A DNA stretch of 64,000 nt from Cristatella mucedo. Lineage: Eukaryota; Bryozoa; Phylactolaemata; Cristatellidae. The stretch lies in NCBI GenBank assembly GCA_009760855.2, contig WPIO01000115.1, positions 976,501-1,040,500 on the forward strand. The letters are read 5' to 3'. Below the pieces are notes generated by a model. That model was not told where the DNA came from. It saw nothing but the letters and a program-made list of their open reading frames with translations, and did not search any database. The translations under genes and the position numbers were made by a program. Below are positions 54,501 through 64,000 of the stretch, in pieces (the first letter of the stretch is position 1; the number at the start of each line of letters is the position of its first letter).

Positions 54501-55200
54501 ATCTGTTGATTCAATTTGATGATAAAGCCATTTGTGGCTGAGTGATGTGGCTATTTGTGATCTTGACTTTTACAGGTCATCAGATTGTCAACACGGCAGC
54601 TATTTGACATCAGACGATATTTTATTTTTCCATTGTTCTTTGTGTCACTTTTCATGCGATTCATTTTGTTGGGCTTTGTGCAATATCAGCAAATGTTCTT
54701 TCAGGGGGATAATTTTCATTTGGTTGGGTATATAACTCCCACTACGATTTTGACTTGCTTAATAAATGTATTGACCTCCTTCCAGTCATCGGACAACCAC
54801 CAAATTTGTGATTGCATTTAAACTAGTTATCTTTTAATTTGAGGACATACCAGATAATGCATATCCATCTGCTTGTGGATGAGCAGTTGTCTTGGCACAG
54901 CCTCGGGCCTCCGACTGAGTGGAGGTTGCTTGCCACAGCTGCATTCCCCAACTGAGGCAATTTAAGCGGTTTCAGTGTGCTTATGTGTGAGAGCTACAAA
55001 TGTAGTCTCTTTCACACCTCACGTTTGTGATGGTGCCTCCGCGACACTGCAAAATCCGCCCCCCCCCCTGGAGTCGCTGTAAAGCATCAAGACATGGCTA
55101 ATAAGGGGAGTCTTTTCTAGTTAGCTATTTGAGATGGTATTTCAGAAGTGGATTCCCAAATTCACTTTAACAGAGATAGTATGAGTTGCGCAAAGATCGT
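51530..55200. other. Largest unassigned stretch (3.7 kb)
   Basis: No LINE, SINE or LTR similarity and no long frame. Two small features are visible: a near-direct repeat GTGTCATTCC(C/T)GAGTGT at about 51851-51885, and an inverted repeat ATTGAATC-TGTT-GATTCAAT at 54496-54515. A C10 run is at 55059-55068. It could hold introns or intergenic DNA of a host gene, but I see no exon. Confidence 0.4.
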
Positions 55201-55204
55201 GAGC

Positions 55205-55535
55205 TGTCTATAATGTAATGTATCTAAGTCTGTAACTCCACGATGCCATAAATGTTGTAGGCGTTGTGCAAGAGTTTTGTATGGCTCGTTAGCAGTGTCA
55301 ATGGCTTCGGTAGACAACAGACTTTATCTCCTACACAAAGAGACCATGGGAAGCATAGCAGAGTCAGGAGAGCAGGTGAGTAGCATGGAAGTAGCAACTC
55401 AGGACTAGTAAAAATGATACGCCATAGTAGGAAGCAGGAGAGTAGCTGTAGTTGTATAAGAATTGTGTAAGCAAGCCAATTCCACCGTCTAGGACCTGCA
55501 GAGATAAAGCTTCTGTAGCCAATGGCCTTCGTCAA
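55205..55535 (-). mobile_element. LINE-B 3' fragment
   Basis: Begins with the LINE-B terminus (TAATGTATCTAAGTCTGTAAC) and continues through the C-terminal region to GCTTCTGTAGCCAATGGCC. 5'-truncated insertion of about 330 bp. Confidence 0.85.
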
Positions 55536-55539
55536 TATC

Positions 55540-56115
55540 TATGATAAAAACTTGATACAGATACATTTTTGAGCTCTATAGAGCCAGTATAGTTACTAAG
55601 TCAATAGCACATTGTATGCGGTAAGACTTTGCATTTTAAATTTGCTCATATGTACAAAGCATTCGTTAAGATTACGTTACATAGTGCTTAACGTACAACA
55701 ATGCCACTCACTAAAAACCGCTTATTCCGTAACTGGAAGACGGTGTGAACATCGACGACGGCAGGTGTGGCAGCCTGAAATTAACAAAATCACAATTATT
55801 TTTCGAAACGGGTATTAACCGGGCCTAATGCTGCCGTTCAACTGAATTTTGAATACAGTTTGGCCTAAAATTGTAAAATATTTTGCAGCATGCTTGACCT
55901 AGAGGTCTAACAGCACACCAATAGTTCGCACTTATTCTGACTGGACGATTTTCAAGTCCTGAGCAACAACCAAGCAGTTTCAGTATTTGAATATATAGAT
56001 CAATTAATGGATAATCTACGTCTTGCCGGATCATTTGATACCGGCTGTTTGATTGAACTTCAGCACCTGCGACTAAATCCCTTCTAGCTCTCTGAATTTT
56101 CAAACTCTGAATATG
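55540..56115. other. Unassigned sequence
   Basis: Short frames on both strands without motifs. No repeat match. Confidence 0.35.
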
Positions 56116-56119
56116 TTGC

Positions 56120-57310
56120 ATTAATAAAAATAATAACAAAAAATAATGAACTTGCTACAGCGCCCTCGGAGAACTCAGTCTGTTTCTAGGTGCTTTCCAT
56201 TTGCTGCAAACGAAACACAATCGAAAGGTGAGAGGTATCATTTTTGATAAACGACCTGAAAAACATTGTTATAGGTGAAATGCACAGGGTCAGCGTGCAA
56301 GTGTGATTAGTGCTTGCCAGCAATAGAGTCGGCACGAATATGCACATATGGGACAAATCGCAGAGACCCGCTAAATACTGGCATACATAACTGGCTTTTT
56401 ATTTTTTTTTAATTCCGTCAAGTCAGGAAATGCTCAGGAATGAGTTCCAGGCTTTGGGAGCATTCGAACTACATGCATGGTCCTAAATAATACGAGGTTT
56501 GTGCGAGGTTTAGGGAAATACGTGTACGAAAAGCGGGTGATGGGATGCTTAACCAGGTGGGCGAGTCGATCTGATAGGTAGACTGAAGCCAAAGAATGAA
56601 GGGACCTAAAAGTGAGCGACAAAATCGTTTGAAGAATATATTTCATTAGTATAGCACCCTAGGAAAACTTAACGTATACTCTGGTGCTTAGCAGTTGCCT
56701 CAGGGCTAGAACCAGCGACCGCAGCCAGGGCGAGCACCTTAACAGCTGGTCCAAAACAGCCCAATTGCTTGTCTGGTAGCTAGTTCAGGTCGGCGAGTTG
56801 TGTGATGTTGCAACTTCGAGGCTCACGACAGACAAGCCTAGTGGTAGAATTTTGGACAATGAGTGCCTGCTTGCATATACCAGTAGTCCAGCTGGCATTG
56901 CGTTACAGAAGTCAAGACGAGATGTCAATTATGCGTAGACCTACTTAGACGTGGCATCCATACCTATTAAGCCCAAAATTGAATAAATTTGTGCAGCTTA
57001 AAGTAGGTAGACTTGATTGTGGAGCCGGCTGGGTCGTCCAATGAAAGGGCACTTTGGACCCGACACCTAAATTTCGTGCAGATTCCACAGGAGATGGTGG
57101 AAGGGTTGATTTTGCGCTTCAGCCTTCCTAGTTTCCGAATCACGCTTGGTTTACCCGTAACTAGTTCGTTTTAACATCATTTAACTTGTGAAAACCTTTC
57201 CTCCACCCTTGTGCAGATAACATCAATACTTGCTGCTGCGAGGGAGTTGAGAGAATTCGATGCACTCGAGGGCGGGGACAGATCAAAGCAAAGGTACTTA
57301 CCAGGCGAAT
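56120..57310 (-). mobile_element. LINE-A copy, 5'-truncated, split by SINE-2
   Basis: The left end has AATAAAAATAATAAC tail and hairpin remnants (CAGCGCCCTC...AGGTGCTTTCC). Then come the 3' UTR and RT C-terminus. LINE-A is interrupted at GAGCGACAAAATCG and resumes at CCCAATTGCTTGTCTGGTAG after the SINE-2. The copy ends near 57310 in the RT core region. Confidence 0.85.
56637..56755 (-). mobile_element. SINE-2 copy inserted in LINE-A
   Basis: On the minus strand: head CAGCTGTTAAGGTGCTCGCC, box B-like CTGGTTCTAGCCC, and a terminal hairpin AGCACC/GGTGCT (56653-56658 and 56683-56688). That hairpin stem differs from the GCGCC/GGCGC version by a matching pair of changes. It interrupts a LINE-A copy. 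Confidence 0.78.
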
Positions 57311-57314
57311 GTAA

Positions 57315-57690
57315 TGCCCTCAACCTTAAAATGGGTACACGCAGCTTTCCTTTAACCTAACTAACCATAAAAATGACGTATACAATATAGGCAACTATGG
57401 TTACATTTATCGATTCGAATGCGTAGTATAACCTTTTCAAAAACGGCAAGACTGCAGTACAGCCACTCACAAAGAAGCCACCATCTCGGCGAGTTCAATG
57501 TCAGCAACTTCAGCACCTGTTTCTGCTGCAGATATAACAAAGACACTGTAGCGAGCATTGGCATATCAATTCCAATTGCAAAATAAAACATTCTAACCTA
57601 GTGAGCCAGCTGCAGTCAAACTTTAGAATTAATTACTACAAAGTGAGTGTGCATCAGTATAAATGTACATGTACACCAACCTTATCATGA
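57315..57690. other. Unassigned sequence
   Basis: One 76-residue minus-strand frame without motifs. Nothing else seen. Confidence 0.35.
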
Positions 57691-57694
57691 ATGC

Positions 57695-58835
57695 AATTAT
57701 TCAGTAGAGTCTCTCTTGTGTTATTTCATCTGGCTTCAGTGTTGTTTGCGATCGATCATCAAGTCTTTCGCAAGCGCTTCTTATCTTACTTAAACTTGAT
57801 GGTGCCGTACAGCAATAGTTTATTTTTGTACTCCAGTGAGAGAATCCAGAGCATTAACACCAAACACATTTTGTGGTGCTCGCAACTACCGACGTCTGGC
57901 CGAGGTCTTGGACTCGAGTCCCGTAGTATATGTCAAGTAACTGAATACACATTAGGTTCACATAGGGCACTATACAAAGTAATTATATTTTTTTTATACG
58001 TCTCTGCTCAGCAATCAACTGAGGCGCCTCTGAATTATTACATGGTTTTCTATGGCTCGGTGCTTTGTATACTTTTTTACCGCTTGTTCTCTGCTATGGT
58101 CAAAGAGGCCCTGACACCTGAGTAGATAAGGTGTTAGATTTTCCAAACCAAGGCAGCAGGTTCAAATCTACATTAGGTGACTCTTTGTGGCCAACTGCAA
58201 GTTGTAGTAAAAGCCTTCTAAACTATTCCGCCGCTGTGTAAATGAGGCTATATGAGCTAGCATTTTGTATTATTGATGTATTTGCAGAGGGTCATCTAGA
58301 CTTTAATCTCTTGGCTAATGACGTGCTGGTGCACGGCTCATCCCTTACAAAACCTAAATATCCAAACTCTGGATTTAGTCTGACATTCCAGCTTGACGAG
58401 AACAATATTTTTTGGAAAAATCGTAGTTGTACTTCAAATTGAAAGCAAAACATAGTTTCACTAACAAATTGGTAAAGCTGTCCGTAATGCTCTTCCATCT
58501 GATATTGTACAGCATCTACACAAAATCAGATTGTAACTTTTTAAACCATCTCTTCTATCATTTCTGATTACTTTCAGCTATGCAATATTGATAAAGCTAG
58601 GGTATGCTTAAACAGGTATAACGCATCTAAGTTGGTCCATGTATTTGTGGCATCGTGTCTTGAATTTTGCAACTCATTAGTCACAGATCTTTTTGCATGT
58701 ACTATTAGGATCTTAGTTGCTGTTAACCTCTACAGCCAGGCTTGAGCGCCCCGAGCAGGACAGTTTCCTGAACTATCACTCCTCACTGACCCACACTGGA
58801 TATAATTTTAGCATCTTATTAGTTTTATGTTTAGC
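57695..58835 (+). mobile_element. Very old LINE-A copy, plus strand, with SINE-1 insertion
   Basis: RT-like residues appear in order. FAIDHQVFRKRFLSYLNLM with SERIQSINTKHILW (about 57748-57870) is the palm. GHLDFNLLANDVLVHGSS (about 58290-58345) stands where FYADDTQ is expected. NASKLVHVFVASCLEFCNSL (about 58620-58680) is the RT C-terminus. Divergence is high, and a SINE-1 lies between the first two blocks. Confidence 0.7.
58125..58270 (+). mobile_element. SINE-1 copy, diverged
   Basis: GATAAGGTGTTAGATTTTCC head region, box B GGTTCAAATCT, body ACTCTTTGTGGCCAACTGCAAG and tail GAGGCTATATGAGCTAGCATT are in family order. Another box B-like piece (GGACTCGAGTCCC) lies at about 57910. Confidence 0.65.
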
Positions 58836-58839
58836 ACTA

Positions 58840-59750
58840 GTATAGAGATCTCTTCATACTCTTGATTCGACTTACTAATCATAGCTAGTTCTCAATCCTG
58901 CACTCGTAAGAGTTTAGTCCAGCAACCAATCCTTAGGTATGGGAGGGCTGAGTGACGTGGATCGCTCTGCACCAGATTCCAGCTGTAGACCTCACCAGCT
59001 CGTTTCACTGACCAAAAAAGTGCCCAAATGGAATTTTAGGTATAGTCCTTCCGTTTAATCCGAGTAGGCCGGGCCACAATAGAGCAGCAGACGGCTTTGG
59101 TTTCCTACTTGGTCAAAAGGCAGCCTGTTGAGAATACGAGCCCTCGTGGCTGCCATAGCCCTCTGTTCAGTTGAGCTGGGCCACTATCCACTGAAGCCTT
59201 AAGATGCAAAGGGGTGGCTTATGAGCAAGCCATAACCTAAATAGGTTTTTAAAACAAGCCATTACAAAGATCATGATTTCACATTTTTTTATACAGAAGG
59301 CAGTCTGCTGCCCTGCTAAAACATTGCCAGACTACATTTTCCTGGTTGCAGATGAGCTGGAAGAGTACCACTCTGGCAAAGAGGTCGATGCTCGTCTACC
59401 AAGCGTCGTGTTGCTGTCCTCTCTCGTCAGCTCTGTTGACTGGAGTCCCTGATTTAAAAGTCCAAATCTGCCTACTTTTTTGCAGCCATTTTGACGTTGT
59501 CTCAAAGGTATCGCTGCAGTACTCCCGGCGTGGCTAAATCTGATTTTTTCCGACCCATCCAGATTTTAGCCACTCCAACCTGCTGACAGTTGCCTTGCGT
59601 ACCACGTAATTAAACACTACAGAAGGGCTGTATCGCCCCACTAAGCCAAAGTTACGTGCAAAGGGTCAGCTGCTGTTGTATGGCCTGGTAACCCTGCAGC
59701 ATAGACTTTCTGCTTATCCACCAGCTTGTGTGGACGCTATCCACTCTCTG
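58840..59750. other. Unassigned, somewhat GC-richer sequence
   Basis: No recognisable gene. Sequence complexity is normal and the composition differs from the AT-rich neighbours. Short frames show no known motif. Confidence 0.35.
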
Positions 59751-59756
59751 TCCCTT

Positions 59757-59761
59757 CTCTT

Positions 59762-59819
<58 letters not shown>

Positions 59820-59890
59820 ACTCTCTCTCTCTCTCTCTCTTTCTCACACTGTCTATCTATCTTTCTCTCTCACTCTTTCTCTTTTCTCTT
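59757..59890. repeat. (CT)n microsatellite
   Basis: About 50 uninterrupted bases of CT, then interrupted CT/CTTT repeats to about 59890. Long Ser/Leu frames through it are artefacts of the repeat. Confidence 0.97.
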
Positions 59891-59894
59891 CACC

Positions 59895-60505
59895 CTCCGG
59901 AGTCGCTTCCACGATGGCTTCATCACTGTGTACGTTCACTCACTGGCGCTGCCTGCTATGATACAATACAGCCAACGTTGTCTCTGCCACAACTCGCTTA
60001 AAGGGTGCTTCGTTCTTTGTCAGGTCGGTTTGCCGTGCAAGCCCCTATACTGCCTCTTCCTCATCGAAGCCTTTAACTTATTCAGCCACGTCATAGTGAG
60101 GAAATGCAGCAACTTAAATGCGCACTGAGAACTGAATGTTGGCTTCCCATGTCAAGTCGGCGTGCATGAAAACTAGACAACGTGAGTTTACGCTGATTTT
60201 CTCTTTGGTTTCAAATCTTCTTGGATGGTGTTGCCTTTCATAAGCACCTTTGAACATAGTGTCCTATTGACGCCCTGAAATTTATGTGTGGCAGATCCGT
60301 TGGTATGTATTAGCAATAACGATATCGCTAGCTAAAACCTTTTCTCTCTTTAGTAACAGTTGTCGAATCTAGTGCTCAATGAGACTATTACAGCAGCATG
60401 TTGGCCGCTGCCTGCGCTTCATCAGCAAGATTACCCTGGCTTTGCAGATAAAGCACCAAACTTGCGTGTGCAACTTATTATCTGGCACAGCTGAAGTATT
60501 CATTA
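59895..60505. other. Unassigned sequence after the CT repeat
   Basis: A plus-strand frame that enters from the repeat continues to 60128 (150 residues overall) with hydrophobic stretches. No motif is recognisable and its start is inside low-complexity sequence. Confidence 0.35.
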
Positions 60506-60511
60506 ATTTTA

Positions 60512-60900
60512 ATTTAATGTATCCTCGTCTGTAACTCCACAAAGCCATGAAGAAAATGTGGGTGTTACGCAAGAGATTTGTGTACAGCGAATTTGGTAGC
60601 CACTAGACTCCAGGTCACTCAACAGAGAGAAAATAGAAAGCATAGCAGTGTCGTGAGAGCAGTTGATAGTGAATAGAATGAAAGTAGTAGCAGCTCAGGA
60701 CAGCTGAAAAGGATGAGCCATAGTCAGCTGAAGAAGAGTATTTGTCGTAACGAAGAATTTCGGAAGCTTGCTTCAGAGTCTAATGCCTGCAGAGCTATAG
60801 CTTTTATGACCAACGTCTTTTAGCTGCGGAATGGAAAAGCAAATTTTTGGTTCACATTGCACCTGAGGGCACGTGGAGGCAGAAACTGGTGCAGCAGGTA
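60512..60900 (-). mobile_element. LINE-B 3' fragment
   Basis: TAATGTATCCTCGTCTGTAAC terminus, then TCAACAGAGAGAAAATAGAAA and the C-terminal blocks to about 60900. A LINE-A tail follows within 50 bases. Confidence 0.82.
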
Positions 60901-60944
60901 AGCAACGCCTGATCACCAGGATAATATTATTCGAAATAATAACA

Positions 60945-62015
60945 ATAATGCACTTGATAAAGCGCCCTCAGAGAACTCAATCTCTCTCTAGGCGCTTTAA
61001 AGTTGCTGCAAGGGGAAATTCAATTGAAAGGTTAGTAATAATAGCCTTGATGAACAAACAAAATGAATAACATGGTTAGGGGTGACGTGCACAGGGTCAA
61101 CATGCAAATGTGGTTAGTGGCAGCATGCACCGTGTCAGCAAGCATAAGCAAATCAAGGATGAATCACAGGGACCCATTATATACTGTCCTAAAGACGTAT
61201 GTTTTTTAGTTGTTTTTTATTGTGGTAAAGTCAGAGGATGTTCTGACACAGGTCGGGAGAAAGTTCCAGGCTTTGCGAGCATAAGAACTACATGCAAGGT
61301 CTCCAAAGAACTTGAGGTTTGTACGAGGTATTTGTAGGCTGTTGGATTCCGGAAAGTGGGATTCCGGTACGATGCTTGGCCTGGTGGGGTAGTATATCTG
61401 AGAGATAGGCTGGAGCCAAAGAATGAAGTGACCTAAAAGTGAGCGAAAAAACCTTGAAGTCAATCCGTTGCTTGACTGGTAGATAGTGCAGGTCGTTGAG
61501 AAGTGGCTTGATGTGGCAACTGGGACGCTCACGACAGACTAGCATAGCTGCAGAATTTTGCACCAGCTGCAATCGCCCGATCGCACATGCTGGTAAGCCA
61601 GTAAAATGAGAGTTGCAGAAGTTGAGACAGGATATAATGAATGCATTTACCCACTTGGACGTGGTATCCTTATCTAAACAAGCCGGAATTTAAGCAATGT
61701 TATAAGCTGACAATAGGCTGATTTGACTGTGGAGCTGATTTGGTCGTCTCACGAGAGGTCACTTTGAAATATGACACCTAGATTTCGAGCTGACTCAACT
61801 GAAGATATTCTGGCAGAGCCAAGTTTGAGCATCAGCCTTTCCAATTTCTGAATCACACTGGGTTGCCCATAACTAGTAAATTATTGTTATCATTCTTTAG
61901 TTTAGGAAAATTTGCCTCCATCCATGTGCGGATGTCGTCAATATATGCAGTGAGTGAGTTGAGAGAATTTGACACGGTCGAAGGCTGGGAGTGAATAAAG
62001 CAAAGGTGCAATTGA
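60945..62015 (-). mobile_element. LINE-A copy, 5'-truncated, well-kept 3' end
   Basis: Tail AAATAATAACAATAATGC, then a perfect hairpin stem TAAAGCGCC (60958-60966) / GGCGCTTTA (60991-60999), 3' UTR and RT C-terminal domain. Frame 61532-61206 reads through the end of RT (SSYARKAWNFLPTCVRTSSD). LINE-A similarity ends at about 62015 before the integrase-like relic. Confidence 0.92.
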
Positions 62016-62047
62016 GTGTGGATTTTTACTAATTCCTAATGAGAACT

Positions 62048-62125
62048 TTCTACATCGACATCACCGGCATTGCATGCAGTGTTGAGCCTGGCAATCACAA
62101 GTACATTTCACTTGTCGACTTTTGA
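62048..62125 (+). pseudogene. Short integrase-core relic
   Basis: The frame FYIDITGIACSVE followed by PGNHKYISLVDF and a stop resembles the start of a retroviral-type integrase core (x-H/Y-x-D-I-x-G-P ... G-x-x-Y-I-x-x-V-D). After the TGA the same frame continues ILPGFE, compatible with the next block. Only about 30 residues are seen, so the parent element cannot be named. Confidence 0.5.
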
Positions 62126-62257
62126 ATATTGCCAGGCTTTGAGTATTCTGGTTAATGCCCTATGATAAAAAATAGGAAGCCAATATTTTTCATGACTAAC
62201 TTAAGTAAAGGAATACACACTCTCACACTCACTCACATGAATTACATTGAATTAATA

Positions 62258-62268
62258 CTATATATCAA

Positions 62269-62308
<40 letters not shown>

Positions 62309-62333
62309 GAGAGAAAGAGAGATTTATATATAT
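62258..62333. repeat. (TA)n microsatellite with GA island
   Basis: TA repeats of about 40 bases, a GAGAGAAAGAGAG stretch, then more TA. It abuts the AT-rich 3' tail of a SINE-2. Confidence 0.95.
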
Positions 62334-62490
62334 TTAATTTGCATAGCTCACGAAGAGAACCTAATCTCTTTTCAGCAGCTTCCTATGCACCCGGTGCTTT
62401 AACCCCCCACCTCAGCCGTTAAATAGCTTCACCTTGATCTTGGTAGGGTGAGTAACTTAACTGGTGGGACAAACCATTGCTCTTCTTAAC
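62330..62490 (-). mobile_element. SINE-2 copy, minus strand
   Basis: From the left: AT tail, TTTGCATAGCTCACGAAGAGAAC (hairpin arm decayed), CACCCGGTGCTTTAACCCCCCACC (box B region) and CTTGGTAGGGTGAGTAACTTAAC (head). Orientation and block order match the copy at 15228. Confidence 0.7.
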
Positions 62491-62494
62491 AAGT

Positions 62495-63035
62495 AACATT
62501 TACCGAAATTTAATGCCAGAAGAGGCATAGTGGATCGGCACTCCTGTCTGCAGCTGGCAAAAATGATGATCGGCTCTAGGATGTTATTCGAAGACCGTAA
62601 GATGGTACCAGCTTGACCTCCATTAAGACAAAGAAGTAATGGGCGATGGCTCATGTTGTAACGCTGGCGAGTTTACTCAAATGAGTATCTCCCTTCATGT
62701 CGTCGCCCAGATGGGGTGTGGCCTACTGCTTTATCAAACTTGATAGGGCTACGTCTACTTAGCACAGGCTTGAGACAGCATGCTATATACATAAGTAATG
62801 ACTGTCGAATCACTAGAAAGAAGTAACTGTTGCAGATCATACCAATACATCATAAACATGCTTAGGTTTAACTTCTACGAAAACATGAATCTTGCACATC
62901 CACAATATTATAAATTCAGTTATAGATCATTAGCTGTGTATCTTGCTAACTGCCCTGACGTCAGCAACTTATAGATAGGGCTCGACCACCCTGTTGCCTG
63001 TAGCATCTGTTAAAAAAGTTAGTGCTCCATTTTAT
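62495..63035. other. Unassigned sequence
   Basis: Nothing recognised. Confidence 0.35.
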
Positions 63036-63039
63036 AGTA

Positions 63040-63115
63040 TCATGAAGCTAGACGACCGCATCAACTCCACAGTCCAGTATGCTTACCTTCGCCTACGTGC
63101 AGCGAGATTCTAGTT
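63040..63115 (+). mobile_element. Short LINE-A RT relic, plus strand
   Basis: Encodes KLDDRINSTVQYAYLRLR, equivalent to SLDDHISSTVKSAYFQL of the RT C-terminal region. Only about 25 residues are recognisable. Confidence 0.6.
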
Positions 63116-63689
63116 CGTGTACTCTAAGGCCTGGAAATCTATTCTGACTTGCACCATGGCAATCCGTTACTTTAATGCCATTAAACAAAACTTGAAACAC
63201 ACATGCTCCTCTCAGGAATCGGCTGGGTCTGCTTGAATTGTCTTGTTTGCCAAGGACTGCTGATATTGCACATGCTATTAGTAGCTAGTAGACATCGATC
63301 CTGCACATATTGTATCAATTTCTATGCCGACATTCAGTTCCCTTACTGCATTATTTAAACCTCTTCTTGTTGGACGTATTTTAACCGAGCCTTACCAACT
63401 TACTTCGGGTAGTGAGTTGGTGCGTGGATGATTGCGTTCAGTAAATTTCTTACCCTTCAGCTTATGCAGTGGCGTGAAGCTAGTTCCTTAAAATAACGGC
63501 TGTAGTAATGAACCATTTTAGGAGCATCCTGAACAGACAAAATCTCTTTCTACGAATCATGCATACATTACCTAGTAAGCATGTCGGTTATCTAATAATA
63601 GAAAGCAGTTTCAGAATGCACAGGAATGGAAGGACAAGTCGTTCGGTCACACGAAAAATCATCAGCAGAGCCTTTGGGTTAGGATTTGA

Positions 63690-63915
63690 TCTGAGTACGG
63701 AGGTAACAATGTCTTTGTAGAATGTCAAAAATAGGTGTAACAGCTTGAACGAGATCGCCTTGTTTATTAAAGGCCCAAAATTTTACAATGTCATTTAGCT
63801 GTAAGTAGGTAGACTTGACTGTACAATTCAAGTGTTTCTCTAATAAAAGATCATTTCGGAACAAGAAATTCAGATTACGTGCAACAGCCACAGGAGAAGT
63901 AATAATAGAAATAAC
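63690..63915 (-). mobile_element. LINE-A RT fragment, diverged
   Basis: A 79-residue minus frame (63918-63679) holds SPVAVARNLNFLFRNDLLLE and CTVKSTYLQLNDI, equivalent to SPVESARNLGVIFQSDLSLD and STVKSAYFQLHNI in better copies. The neighbouring LINE-A tail has inserted next to it. Confidence 0.75.
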
Positions 63916-64000
63916 CATAGCACACTTGATAAAGCGTCCTAAAAAAACTCAATCTCTTTCCAAGCCCTTTACATTTGCTGCACAGGACACACGGTCGGAT
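63916..64000 (-). mobile_element. LINE-A 3' end, cut by window end
   Basis: Starts with CACTTGATAAAGCG and continues through the hairpin (second arm decayed, AAGCCCTTTA) and TTTGCTGCACAGG of the 3' UTR, to the last base of the window. Confidence 0.85.

Noticed and set aside
59676-60128. 150-residue Ser/Leu-rich plus-strand frame, with two overlapping alternatives in other frames
   Set aside because: All three frames stay open only because CT repeats contain no stops. No motif outside the repeat.

Overview
This 64 kb window looks like nuclear DNA of an invertebrate metazoan. There is no operon structure, no bacterial-type gene density and no long multi-exon gene that I can recognise. Almost everything identifiable is transposable-element debris: two non-LTR retrotransposon (LINE) families of the L2/CR1 superfamily, two tRNA-derived SINE families, one Ty3/Gypsy LTR retrotransposon, one hAT-type MITE, and compound microsatellites. 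The element mix would suit a large, repeat-rich flatworm or mollusc genome, but I cannot assign a phylum from the sequence alone.

Names used here are local. LINE-A is the commonest family. Its copies have an (ATT)n-type 3' tail, a 3'-terminal hairpin built on TAAAGCGCC/GGCGCTTTA, an endonuclease (EN) and a reverse transcriptase (RT) with FYADD. LINE-B is a second EN+RT family with an unrelated 3' end. SINE-1 is tRNA-derived with box B GGTTCGATTCC. SINE-2 is also tRNA-derived and carries a LINE-A-like 3' hairpin.

Layout: 1-5.4 kb has a LINE-A end, a SINE-1 and a 441 bp near-identical direct repeat. 5.4-11.5 kb has three LINE-B copies, one (7.2-10.6 kb) nearly full length, with SINE-1 and a tiny LINE-A tail inserted in its neighbours. 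12-20.7 kb has many LINE-A pieces in both orientations and a long AC/AT microsatellite. 20.7-21.5 kb has a piece of a retropepsin-bearing retroelement. 21.6-30.5 kb is a nested stack: an old LINE-A copy (its 3' part replaced by LINE-B sequence) interrupted first by a younger 5'-truncated LINE-A with a 7 bp target duplication, then by a complete but dead Ty3/Gypsy element with two 332 bp LTRs and a 4 bp target duplication. 30.5-37 kb has more LINE-A and a SPIN-like hAT MITE. 39.4-40.1 kb is the only convincing candidate host gene: a short intronless ubiquitin-like protein lacking the usual terminal diglycine, in locally GC-richer DNA with a GTCACGTGAC palindrome upstream. 40.7-51.5 kb has SINE-1, LINE-A and LINE-B copies. 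51.5-55.2 kb is mostly unassigned. 55.2-64 kb is again LINE/SINE debris, microsatellites and a short integrase relic.

All LINE and LTR reading frames I could follow carry stops, frameshifts or lost catalytic residues, so no autonomous element here looks active. LINE-A insertions may still have been mobilised by active copies elsewhere. No rRNA, functional tRNA, CRISPR or bacterial mobile element was seen. Boundaries of old repeats are by eye and accurate to roughly 5-30 bases unless a target-site duplication is quoted.
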